Below, piece by piece: positions 20,635 through 30,147 of a DNA stretch of 35,134 nucleotides; position 1 is the first letter of the stretch; the number at the start of each line of letters is the position of its first letter. The translations under genes were made by a program, and so were the position numbers. Origin of the DNA: Suillus spraguei (Eukaryota > Basidiomycota > Agaricomycetes > Boletales > Suillaceae); assembly GCA_016800925.1 (NCBI GenBank), contig JABCPU010000612.1, forward strand, positions 1-35,134, read 5' to 3'. The notes under the pieces are model-generated. The model was not told the DNA's origin. It saw only the letters and a list, made by a program, of their open reading frames with translations, and made no database searches.

Positions 20635-20949
20635 TCACTTGTATAATAGGAGATAGTTCACTGTAATATGTGTCTCAGAGTCATCAATAGGCGCGTATCT
20701 CAGCGCCACCTTAATAAGGTGCTCGCCGGTCAAGTTGGCATGAGCGCCTAAGAGTTCTATGTCCTCGAAAAATGGCAAAAGGCGTGCTGGGGTGCTGTCA
20801 TATTTAGGCGCGGCGTCTGTGCCCCTTAGCAGCATGTGGCATGGAGTTGTCATGATTGGCGGTCGGGATTTAGCTTGCGGTTGCGGTAGGACTAACAATT
20901 GTGGTGTAAGCATCAGTGGAATAGTAGCGTGAGCATGGATAATTGTCAT
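20635..20949 (-). pseudogene. Gag-like hypothetical protein fragment
   Basis: The 104-codon minus frame encodes PKYDSTPARLLPFFEDIELL, then a helix-rich continuation (HLIKVALRYAPIDDSET). The pattern of PxFDGxPxxLxxFFxDxExL followed by KxxxAxRYxxxxxxExW is typical of the N-terminus of gag-like proteins in basidiomycete retroelements. It ends soon after, so this is a fragment. The upstream Pro/Leu-rich leader (PQLLVLPQPQAKSRPP) may or may not be native. There are no neighbouring pol domains. Confidence 0.45.
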
Positions 20950-20974
20950 ATACCGTACATTCAGGTCTAGATCA

Positions 20975-21175
20975 AATCCAATTCATGGACATCCAGACAC
21001 CCAATCTACACATATCTGATCCACCCATCCAATCCAGTTCACATATCCGTCCACCCATCCTCTCCAATCCATATCCATCCGTGTCCATATCCAATCTTGT
21101 CCATATCCAATCTGTGTCCATATCCGATCCATGTCCATATCCAATCTGAGTTCATATCCGAACTATTCCCATGCA
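20975..21175. repeat. Degenerate (TCCATATCCAATC)n simple repeat
   Basis: TCCATATCC recurs roughly every 13-20 bp, most regularly between 21066 and 21170, mixed with CCACCCATCC words. It is pyrimidine-rich on the plus strand and has no coding value. Confidence 0.8.
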
Positions 21176-21529
21176 CCTGCGCATTACCCCTTTTAGAATA
21201 TACCTGTGTCTCCGGCTTTTGGGTATCTCTGTGCTTCTGGCTCTCAGTGATCTCTGCCTCCGTCTTGATAAGTATTTCGTACAAGCTTCATCTCCGAGTT
21301 CATAGCCTTATGTCCCACTGTACTTACTGATGTGTTTCCATATGCTTCAGACATAGCCTCGGACTATCCGTACTTACCCTCCGGCATGCTCCTACAGTAT
21401 ATAAACTTGTAGTACAACTCCTGCAGACCTTAGTCTGATTCATTGTTCCTACTTCTGTATATTCCTTTGATTACTCTGTATCCTGTTATCATGTCTATAT
21501 AACCCCATTTCCGTTCTTGCACTTGAGCT

Positions 21530-22260
21530 CCGGCTCTTGTCAGCTTCCAACTCAGGCCTATGGGATCACTCCCTAGGCCGGAGCTTTGATCCTATGTCCT
21601 ATAATCTTTTCGGACTTGTCCATCTCCATCTATCATCTGTTTCACCTCCAACTCTACCTTTGGTAGTCTTATACTGTCTGTTTCTATTCCGGACCTTGTC
21701 CGGAGTAGTCTATACTATCTCTACACCATATCCGGACCTACTCATCTCTAGTAGCCAACACTTCCTCTAAGATTCACAGAGCTATGCTCATCTGATCATC
21801 CGCTCCTCCGCTCCTCCGCTCCTCCGCTCCTCCGCTCCTCCGCTCCTCCGCTCCTCCGCTCCTCTGCTCCTCTGCTCCTCCGCTCCTCCGCTCCTCCGCT
21901 CCTCCGCTCCTCCGCTCCTCCGCTCCTCCGCTCCTCCGCTCCTCCGAGCTCTGGACCTTCGGACCCCTAATCCTCCGGATCCATCCTATCATATCCTCTG
22001 ACATCTATGGATCATCTTTCCCTCCAGAGCTCTGCTCCTATCCTGCCCTGGACTTTGTCCAGCGGTCCATCTTTCATCTGTTCTACTTGGAGCTTGTTCC
22101 AGTAGTGTTACCATTACTCCCTACCTTCCGGAAATAGTTACGGCGCATTCCCGCGCTCATCTGGAAGTCCATCGGAGCTCTGTTGAGCTATCCTGCCTTA
22201 GAGTTTGTCCGGACCCTCCATCCAGACTTCACCAGAACTCTCCCTTGGACTTCATCCGAA
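21530..22260. repeat. Pyrimidine-rich region with recurrent short hairpins
   Basis: Small palindromes of the form xxGGAC-yTT-GTCCxx recur. Examples are TCCGGACCTTGTCCGGA (21688-21704, 7-bp stem, 3-nt loop), CTGGACTTTGTCCAG (22048-22062, 6-bp stem) and degenerate relatives near 22088, 22202 and 22242. The two best stems differ in sequence yet both pair. The 8-bp minisatellite at 21800-21945 is embedded here. No gene is supported. Confidence 0.6.
21800..21945. repeat. 8-bp minisatellite (CCGCTCCT)n
   Basis: There are about 18 tandem copies of CCGCTCCT, near-perfect except for two adjacent units with CTGCTCCT. The minus strand translates as an RSGGAEER repeat only because 8 bp times 3 keeps the cycle. 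I treat that as an artefact. Confidence 0.97.
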
Positions 22261-23480
22261 TTAAGGGCACATACTTGGGTAAGGGGCACAACTTCCGAGG
22301 TTAGCGGGGGTGGCAGTATATCGGCGGTGTCACTACGTGGTAATGATAGCTGCAATGGTTAGCTAGTGAGAGCAAGAACACAGTTACTTGGGCAAGACAA
22401 AAATGTTATAACTACCGGCGGTGCGGTAGCAGTAGCAGCAACTTCCATACGAGTGGGAATGCAGATGAGAGAGAAAACGACCCAGCAAGATCACTGGCCG
22501 TGGTCTGGTTATGAGTAGTGAAGTCGAAAGTTGCACGGTACTTTGAGCGGTAAAGTTACCGGCAGTTAAATCAATGAGCGAAGTTCGAACGGAGAAGAGT
22601 TCAAATGCAGATAGATTGCGACTAGCGAGCATTTCTGATACTAAGTTCTAGTGAAGGGATGTAACGGTATGTATGTTCAGTCCTTTTTAACATATGCGAG
22701 CGCATATGAGATAGCTATGCGAGTCCGGTAGCAAGAAAGAAAATAAACAGGGTACTTGCCGTAGGTTTAGTAACGGCGGAAGCGAGTTAACTACGCACCA
22801 ATGGATTCTAGATGGAATAGGACGGGTCATGAGGGCATTGGCATGAGGATCCAGTAAGGGTTGACGGAAGAAGGATGGTTCCGCCTTAGCGGAGCGAAAA
22901 GGCTATTTCATTGCTATAAGGAAAGCACATAGCTGGTGGAATGAATTATGCAGTGTCGGCCTCAGTTAGATAAGTCGAGACAGACAATTAAATCAATGTC
23001 TGATTTGCACATCTGGTCCTGCAACATCACATCCACTCCCAAACACTTGGACTTTGTGAAAAGTCGCAGGTTGAGTTGCCCTTCAATTAATTTCGTCCAT
23101 GGCATGTTTGAGTCTGCATAATGTCTTGTAGTTACTACTGTTGAAGTCCAATGCACCAGAGGGAGAAGTGAAGTGAATGGCTGAAGAATCTGAGAAGCAA
23201 GGCATGAGGGGGAGAAGCTGAGGAACATGGTTCAAGCGCAAGGCATAATAGGCCAGTGGGATGCAGCATGCTGATGTCGGCAGAGCCTCTGCAATATATG
23301 TCAATGGACGCAAGTGGAAATGACTTATCAGGCAGTGGCTTTCTTCCTTCCATTGTGTGCCACAGGCCTATGAATCTGAGTCAAACTTCTACAAGCTTCG
23401 GTAAGCCATTACAAATATGTGTGTGTAGCCGTTTACCGATTCTGTTTATATAGCAATTCTTCTACAAGGATTTAACAAGT
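22261..23480. other. Gene-free stretch between minisatellite region and GH79 remnant
   Basis: There is no reading frame with recognisable motifs on either strand. The part from about 22960 to 23480 contains short minus-strand frames that could be the decayed 3' end of the GH79 gene, but I cannot tie them to the family. Confidence 0.4.
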
Positions 23481-25677
23481 ATAGTTTCCTTAGTGCAAGT
23501 GTATGTGAAGTGACCCCACTGTTGACCACCATCCACGCCAAGTATTCCCTCAATCTGATTTCTTCCAAGGTCATCTCATCCACCCATTTCATGTGAAGTT
23601 GTATGTTTGAGTGTCGGAGTCAGCCAGGAGGTACCTGAGTGGGTGTTAGTAAACAATGAATTCATGACAATACAGGGATCACTCACTTGACTTCCACTTG
23701 AGCGGGCACTGTCCCCCAATCGAAATATTTGCAGTGTAATTGCTATTGCCAGACGGATCTGAGATGAAGTTAGTCAACGTGACATGGACTGGCTGGCCAT
23801 TTTCGTAAATCACATAACCCAGAGTGTAGTCGCAGATCCAGGACCTGGGCGACATTAGAGGAACCCAGTGCTTCTGCAACTACTAGAGCCGAATAATAGA
23901 TGGGACCTGCGATGGGAGCTTCATTAATATCCATTAGACAAATGATGCAAGCCAGCCATACCAATGGTCCACTGATGGAATGTCGACTGGTTTGTTACAG
24001 GCGCTAAGGGATAAAGTTGAAAAATCTCCATCTGAGTAGGACGGTTAACATGAACATGTAAAGGGCTGTAGGAGACAATGGTCAAAAGCTGAATGACAAC
24101 AAGACTGGAGTTGAACATACATTGTAATATATGCTCTGGCCACCGACATGGAAAAGAACAGTTGAGAAATTGCTGTATGCTAGCTGGAGAGCATAGTCAA
24201 TTCCCCACAGGGCGGCCCCAAAGCTGTCGCTTAACCCAGGAAAACCTTCACAAGATGCCATATTAGTTTCTGTCATGATGAATGGCTTTCCAATGGATTG
24301 CGCATAGGCGGGGGCACCAGGGAACTCGTTAATGATGTTCTTTCCAGCTTGGTGTGTCAAGAAAGATGGGAACATGTCCTGGCCAGAGTGCGGGGTTCCT
24401 ATGCTGAACAGAGCATGACAGTTATCAGTGGGGTACCTTCAGGGTTGTGAGCCAGAAGACAATGATGATAGACAATCTATTGTTCACCTTTCAACACTCA
24501 GTGCAGCAAGGTTTTGGTTAAAATCTGTGGCGAACCCAGTTTCCCAGATATCTGTTGGGCTCCACACACCAGCCAGGTTGGGGCCAATGAGTAGATTTTT
24601 GTTGGGTATATTAGAGTCTGCGGTTATTGCGTCAATAAGAGATTCGAATTCATCCTTGTAATCCCAAGGGTCATAAGACTGCAGCAAGGTCAACAATGGG
24701 ATGCATAGTGAAGCCAGAGAACCTTACATCCGGCCGGTGACCATGTCTTGAGTAGAGATCAGGCTCATTGCCGGCCTAAAGCAAAAACAATCAGAGACCA
24801 TCGGATTATATGTCGTGTTTCCAGACCTGTAGACCAATTAGGTAATCTCTGAGCATCACTTCTCCGACTTCAGCGATCTGCAAATGCCAATGCTGAGTAT
24901 CGTTGAACGGTATACCTGCACAAGGAGGTTAGTGACAACAAGAGCATTATCATATATCGCATACCCATGTACCAGTAGACTTTGGTAAGTGCAGATATCT
25001 CAGCCATCATTTTGATGATCTCGCTCGTGAAGACAAGGGGCGGTGTTCCCGTCTTGGAAATGTTCAGTTCTCAAGATAATCAAGTAAAAAAAGCATTTAC
25101 AGGGTTAGATGAACTCCCGTAGTCCTTCTCAAGAGCAGCATGTCTGGGGTACTAGCCACTAGGGTAGCGGTTTCTTCAGTGTTACCACCAACACAAACCT
25201 TCACACTACCCTGCATTGTCGTAGGTAGGCCACAAGGTTGAGAAATGGCACTTGAAGGAAATAACTGCCAATCGGGGTAAAAATATAGTCCTAATTAGTA
25301 ACCAAATTCATTACCTGTTCAACCCGACTACAAGACATGTTCAGTGGATATAAATGCAAGTGAAGGAAGTACTCACAGACTTGTGTCGTGACACTAAACT
25401 CTATACTGAAGCCAAAGAATGAACCTTCTTGTTGAATTGAAAGTCCCGAGGCATCTCCTCCAGTCTGCAGCTCTACATTGAACTGAGTGGGTGGGGGAGG
25501 ATTAGGTGGTGCCAGTGGAGTTAATACTGTTTGATTGTATGAAGCAGCACCCATGTATGAGGCAGAGGCAGCTGTCATGGTCCCAAATGGTGACTGGACA
25601 TGAGGACCATAGGCAGTCACAGCTGCCTGAGCAAGGCCAAAGGAAAAGAATAACAAATGGATGAGGAGAAGATGCAT
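23480..25677 (-). pseudogene. GH79 glycoside hydrolase (beta-glucuronidase-type), near-complete but broken
   Basis: The start at 25677 gives a signal peptide (MHLLLIHLLFFSFGLAQA), so the product would be secreted. A beta-sandwich strand (GGDASGLSIQQEGSFFGF) follows, then the catalytic barrel with acid/base Glu in AGNEPDLYSRHGHRP (GAG at 24765-24767) and nucleophile Glu in FIMTETNMASC (GAA at 24268-24270). Further family blocks are VGGNTEETATLV, WYMGIPFNDTQHWHLQIAEV, NIPNKNLLIGPNLAGVWSP, SFGAALWGIDYALQLAYSNF, TFHQWTIG and YYSALVVAEALGSSNVAQV. At least six short introns are inferred, including a 13-nt exon at 25315-25327. Frame changes occur near 25230, 25150 and 23830, and TGA at 23589-23591 stands where Trp is expected. 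Fungal GH79 enzymes release glucuronic acid residues from glycans. It sits between inverted repeat arms. Confidence 0.88.
25315..25327 (-). other. 13-nt microexon in the GH79 gene
   Basis: It is flanked by intron 25328-25376 (GTGAGT...TTGTAG) and intron 25265-25314 (GTAATG...GGCAG). Including it joins the flanking exons in frame as QVFGLNSYFLQVPF, matching a conserved GH79 stretch. Confidence 0.7.
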
Positions 25678-25773
25678 TTCAATGAAATATCTGTAGCCAT
25701 CAAATGCATCAGCTACCTGTAGATCATTTAATAAGTGTGAAGGAGTACCAGTTCCTCTAGATGGCGATTCCAC

Positions 25774-26754
25774 TCCATTGAAAGGAGCTGTAAGTTAAAA
25801 CCAAGATGCACCCGAAAATTGTCACTACAATGTATACCATTTTTGAAGCATTTACATAAAAGCAAGGAGAAGTGGCAATATTCAATTACTCTAATATTCA
25901 GTGTAAAAACGACTGATCTCTACATGTAGTTCGAAGTCATAAGCATTGGAGGGAACAGTGGGACTCCTAGAGTAATGCGCACTCCGAGTTGAGTGTTAAA
26001 CATTAATTCATTTCAGTGGTTTTGCAGATTGAGTCAGCCAGTTATCTGGTTGATTAGCTAATATGAATTCTAATATTAGCTCATTGGAGATTTACAACTT
26101 TGTACTCCCGAATCCTGATCAATCGCTACAGAATCTTACCCATGGTTAACATGCCACAGCAGCTTGGTTCAAACGCCATGCGGTAACTTCTATCTGTAGC
26201 TAACTGGCCACACATTTCTTGATAGCTGTGAGCGCTCGATTTCCGAGATGAACTTTGAACTCATGACTCATGTTATGGACGCAAACAGAGGCTCATCGCC
26301 AATGAGCTGCCATCAAAATTTTTCAAAGTTAGTGCTAGTGGTACTATGAATATTTATATCTGAGTACCAGGATCGATTCCGCACCATCTAGCACCTTGTT
26401 TCTGCTATGTCCGGGCACTTTCTATGCCACTTACATCACTATCCAGGTTATCATCCTGGCATTTGGGTACAGATTCCTTGGCACAGTGCTCTATCACCGT
26501 TACCTCTATCCATCCAATTGAGTCATCAACTTATGGGAGCAACACCTCAAAGTGGTTACATTCATAGCCTCATTGATAGCCACTGCGCTTGCAGTGTCTA
26601 CCACTATGTCTGTATACCCTTTTAATTCTATAGCATACCACTCACATAGTCTCCTAGTCTTTTCATGATTACAATTAAGGAGGTATTGAGAGCCCCTTCA
26701 GTGACAAACTCCGTACTATACGGGTCACCTGACCCACATAATATCCTGTCCAAG
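25774..26754. other. Gene-free upstream flank of the GH79 gene
   Basis: AT-rich sequence with no supported gene, RNA or repeat. Short frames such as 26407-26625 on the plus strand have no recognisable motif. It would include the former promoter of the GH79 gene, but I can point to no specific element. Confidence 0.4.
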
Positions 26755-27060
26755 ACGGGCCAGCGGACCATGGGCTGAGGTTATGTATATCCTCAATGTT
26801 GACAGATGGGCCGGGGAGAATATTATTTTTGATGGAGATGGGTGGGCCAGGAGACTTTTATGTTCGGGAGAGATGGGTGGGCCGAGGGAAACATGATTTC
26901 TGATGTTGACAGATGGGCCAGGGGGATATCATCACCGACAGAGATGGGTGGGCCCATCTGGGTAGTATGTAGAGTAGGATATTATAGACAGCTGGGCTGA
27001 AGAGAGATGCAAGGCAAATATTATTGCATAGACAGGTGGGCTGAGGTATGAGAATATTAC
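26755..27060 (-). repeat. Right arm of subrepeat-built inverted repeat
   Basis: On the minus strand this contains the same GGCCCACCCATCT units and the perfect 20-mer match at 26755-26774 to 20588-20607. Only the inner ~75 bp align well base by base. The outer part shares unit structure but differs in spacers. Confidence 0.8.
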
Positions 27061-27511
27061 ATATACAGTGTAATGAACATATTGGCGCTGGGCTTAAAAC
27101 CCCATATTTTGACACTCATCTCACGTCTACAGGAGTTACCACTTGTCCATGGCCGTCTTACCCCTTTAGCAGTACCAGCGGCATCCCACACTTGCTGCAC
27201 ACCGTACCGACTGCTGCACCTCATTCCACGTACCGATGTCCTTCCATGTCCTTGCCGTGTCCACATAGCTCCATTTGGTGCATCGTTTGTTTTCTGTTCA
27301 TTATCACTGATTCCATGGCAAGCCTTATTACATGTTGCCTTGTGCCGCAGTGCCTCGCACTATGTTTACTTATGGCGGTTACTACACTCCAGCGCTACTG
27401 ATCTCGCCTAGATTATTCCGAGTACATATGATTTAGGATATAAGCACCATGTACCCTGCACAATACAGTACCTGATTTTACACCATTGCACGTACTATAG
27501 GTCAGGATTAT
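27061..27511. other. Gene-free flank left of copy B
   Basis: Mutually overlapping short frames exist on both strands and none has a recognisable motif. ATTAT (27507-27511) is the left flanking pentamer of copy B. Its partner would lie beyond the window. Confidence 0.4.
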
Positions 27512-27986
27512 TGTTACAACCGTACGTGCCCCTATTCATTTTCTATCTCCTTTACTTTGTATATTACGTAACGTGACTCTGACTCATATGCTCAACGCAT
27601 CTGTACTATAGTTGCCTTCCTTCTTTGGATACGCACTTACATTCCCACGTCTCTCTTGGTCTGTGCGCACATATTGGCCTATTTAAGCACAGTGTACTTG
27701 TAGTAGATTCTCTACTTTAATCTTACTGGGTTTTACCTGGAATCTCCTTCGCTTAGGTCTCCAACCTAAGTCGTCTTGAATCGTCTCTAAGTCTAAGCAC
27801 TCCTTAGCCTTAGCCTCTATTCTCGCGGATACCTCTAAGACTTGTCTTCGAGGCTGAACCCTTGATCGTACTCGGAACGCGTTCCTTGTACTTTCACCTT
27901 GTCCTCTTTTGGGCATTGTAAGAACTTCCCAGCAGACCGCCTGTGTCTTTTCACTGTCGCTGGTGACGCCACCCCAGTTCGTAACA
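27512..27986 (+). repeat. 5' LTR of copy B
   Basis: The LTR is 475 bp and begins TGTTACAACC and ends GTTCGTAACA, with 6-bp terminal inverted repeats TGTTAC/GTAACA. It contains a TATA-type box at 27680-27687 and the predicted transcript start near 27714. It is identical to the 3' LTR except at 27568, 27648 and 27773. Confidence 0.97.
27680..27687 (+). promoter_or_regulatory. TATA-like box of copy B promoter
   Basis: TATTTAAG lies 34 bp before the A of ACTTTAATCTT (27714), the sequence expected at the RNA 5' end if the element self-primes. The same box is in all four LTRs, with small changes. Confidence 0.6.
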
Positions 27987-27998
27987 AAAGATTAAAGT
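27714..27998 (+). promoter_or_regulatory. Predicted self-priming pair (RNA 5' end and primer binding site)
   Basis: ACTTTAATCTT at 27714-27724 in the LTR is the exact reverse complement of AAGATTAAAGT at 27988-27998, one base downstream of the LTR, which is the usual primer-binding-site position. Tf1/sushi chromoviruses prime reverse transcription with the first ~11 nt of their own RNA folded onto this site. There is no match to a tRNA 3' end beginning TGG here. Confidence 0.7.
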
Positions 27999-28184
27999 CC
28001 ATTTTGATCGTCGACTATCCAGTCTTCGACCCTGAACCCTGATCACTTAGATCAGCAGACTAGTGTACGCGTACGCTGAGCAGATTGTCAAGAGAAGCCC
28101 TCTGACAGAAGAAAGCCCTAACGGACAGCAAGACAGCGCGTGTAGGCACCGAGAAAGTATAACTCACCAGAAGAATCATCAACC

Positions 28185-29023
28185 ATGTCGTCGACCAAAG
28201 AATTTGAATACAAAATCGGTCAACCAATAGGTTTTGATGGAGATCGTGATAACTCTCGCGAGTTTATCCAGTCGTGCAATTTGCACTTTGACATCAATGA
28301 AAAGCTTTACACCACCGACAAGCAGAAGATCATCTACATAACATCCTTCATGACCAAAAGAATGCCAAATCATGGAAAGAACAATTCCTTGAACACGCCC
28401 AATCTACCGACACTTCCGGACAAAAAGTTGGTTATGGGACGATGGTGGATTTTATGAAGAGCTTCAAAGAAGCATTCGAACCAGTGGATACCAGGATGAC
28501 CGCGCTTACACGCCTTAGAGACCTCAAGCAAGGAACTGGAGATCTTCATACCTATGTCGCCGACTTTGAGGCACTTGCAGCCAAGGCTCACATCACCGAT
28601 AACGCAACGAAGATCCAGTTCTTCCAAGATGGTCTTAATTGGGGTATCCTTACAAAGCTTTTCAATACGGGAGATATCTCCGAGATATTCAGAGATGTTG
28701 TGTTGCAATGCGTTGCTATTGACAACGCCCATCATCGGCTTAATGCCATGAGGACGCGTCATGTTCCACAACAGAAGAAGAAGAACTACGGGAATGCACG
28801 GTATACTCCGAACTGTGATTCCAACGCAATGGTCGTAGATCGAATCTCCGACATGGAAAGATCCGAGTGCATGAAGAAAGGGCAATGCTTCGGATGCAGA
28901 AAGACAGGACATCGTATCCACAATTGTCCCGACAGAAAGAAGAAGACCCCACTCCGACAAACCGAAGTCAAAGGAGAAGAAGAAGAAGAAGAAACTGTGA
29001 GACGGGTTGTGCAGGATTTTTGA
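28185..29023 (+). pseudogene. Gag with CCHC zinc knuckle, copy B
   Basis: The start MSSTKEFEYKIGQPIGFDGD is followed by the capsid core. A one-base deletion near 28352, compared with copy A (ACCAAAAG versus ACTGAAAAG), shifts the frame. The remaining 193 codons, open from 28442 to 29023, hold KSFKEAFEPVDTR, LHTYVADFEALAAK and the nucleocapsid knuckle CFGCRKTGHRIHNC (CX2CX4HX4C), followed by a Lys/Glu-rich tail. Without that deletion the protein would be about 279 residues, normal for Ty3/Gypsy Gag. Copy A carries the intact version of this site but is broken elsewhere. Confidence 0.88.
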
Positions 29024-29763
29024 TGTGGAGAAACAAAGACTCGACGTATGTTTCTCCCGATGTAATACTAAGACTTGTACGCGCTGTAGGTGAAAGAAAA
29101 GAACTTCGTGTCCCAATCACCCTCCACTCGCGTACTCGTTTGAAATCCGTCGACACTACCGCTGTTATCGATTCAGGAGCAGCAGGAACATTCATCTCTG
29201 AGGAGTTTGTGAAACTCCATCAAATCACACGCCGAAAACTCAAAGAACCATTTCGAGTAACCACGGCAGATGGGACTCTTATCAAAGGAGGACCGATTAC
29301 ACACTACTGTCTCTTAGTGGTTAAAATCGACGACCGAACCATGTATGGAAAATTCAACATCACCAAACTAGGAAGGAGAGATCAAATTCTCCTTGGAATC
29401 CCATGGTTACGAGCAAGGAACCCAATTATAGATTGGGCTGCTGAAACGCTTGTCCTTTCAAGGACAGAGAAATCAGACGAGATCGAAATCGATCTAGACG
29501 AAGATCGAAAGAAGAACGGGTTGCCTCAACTCTTCAATCATAATAGGTGGCAACATTCCCGTCTTCTGAAACCATTTATCGCGCCTTCTATTGATGTGCC
29601 CGAACATCCTGAATCAGAAGTACGAATGCCACGTACTACTGAACCCACTCCACGTGTACAATTGCCGCGAGCAGTGTCACCAATCCCTCGCGCAGAGAAG
29701 CGCAAGAATGAACCGAACCCGAGCATCGGGTCGGACAAGAACCTATTGAGCAATGGCCAATAG
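29024..29763 (+). CDS. Aspartic protease and linker, copy B
   Basis: The frame is open from at least 28867 to 29763, in a different frame from gag and overlapping its end. It encodes TTAVIDSGAAGTFISEEFVK with the retropepsin DSGA triad, TTADGTLIKGGPITHYC, and the second conserved block QILLGIPWLRARNPIIDWA. It then runs into a charged, Pro-rich linker ending at the TAG at 29761-29763. The following 29764-30147 continues the linker in other frames (EIPDKDEPVPSLIPTEDD-type acidic sequence), so pol is interrupted before RT. The Gag-Pol frame relation could need frameshifting; copy A shows a similar arrangement. Confidence 0.82.
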
Positions 29764-30147
29764 AAGAACAGAAGCAAGGAAAAAGGAAACCGGAAGAAGA
29801 ACTCTCAGGGCGAAGCACCAACGTACCGAAACTATCCAAGTTCTTCGTTCCCCCGAAAACTCTTTCAGCTTCAATCGAAGAAATCCCCGACAAAGATGAA
29901 CCCGTGCCCTCGTTGATTCCAACCGAGGATGACGACCAATTCGACACCATGAACGACGTCTGGCATGCACCAGAGGTACGCAAATTTCCTCGTACGAACT
30001 AGGTGATGGAGAATTTCTTGTGGAGTACGACACCGATGGGATTAGTATGAGGATCATAGAAGAAGTATCCATGGATACACCCTTGACACGTGATGGAACT
30101 TCTCAACTTGAACAGTCCTCCGACTACTCTGCAATTCCCTCCCTCCT

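Noticed and set aside
21774..22004. Open frame encoding an RSGGAEER octapeptide repeat
   Set aside because: It is the translation of the (CCGCTCCT)n minisatellite, has no start context or homology, and stays open only because the unit has no stop in that frame.
27048..27411. Two overlapping plus-strand frames of 112-117 codons
   Set aside because: They overlap each other and a minus-strand frame, contain no recognisable motif and lie in repeat-flank sequence.
27987..28010. tRNA-type primer binding site after the LTR
   Set aside because: There is no TGG-starting complement to a tRNA 3' end; the 11-nt self-complementarity explains the site better.
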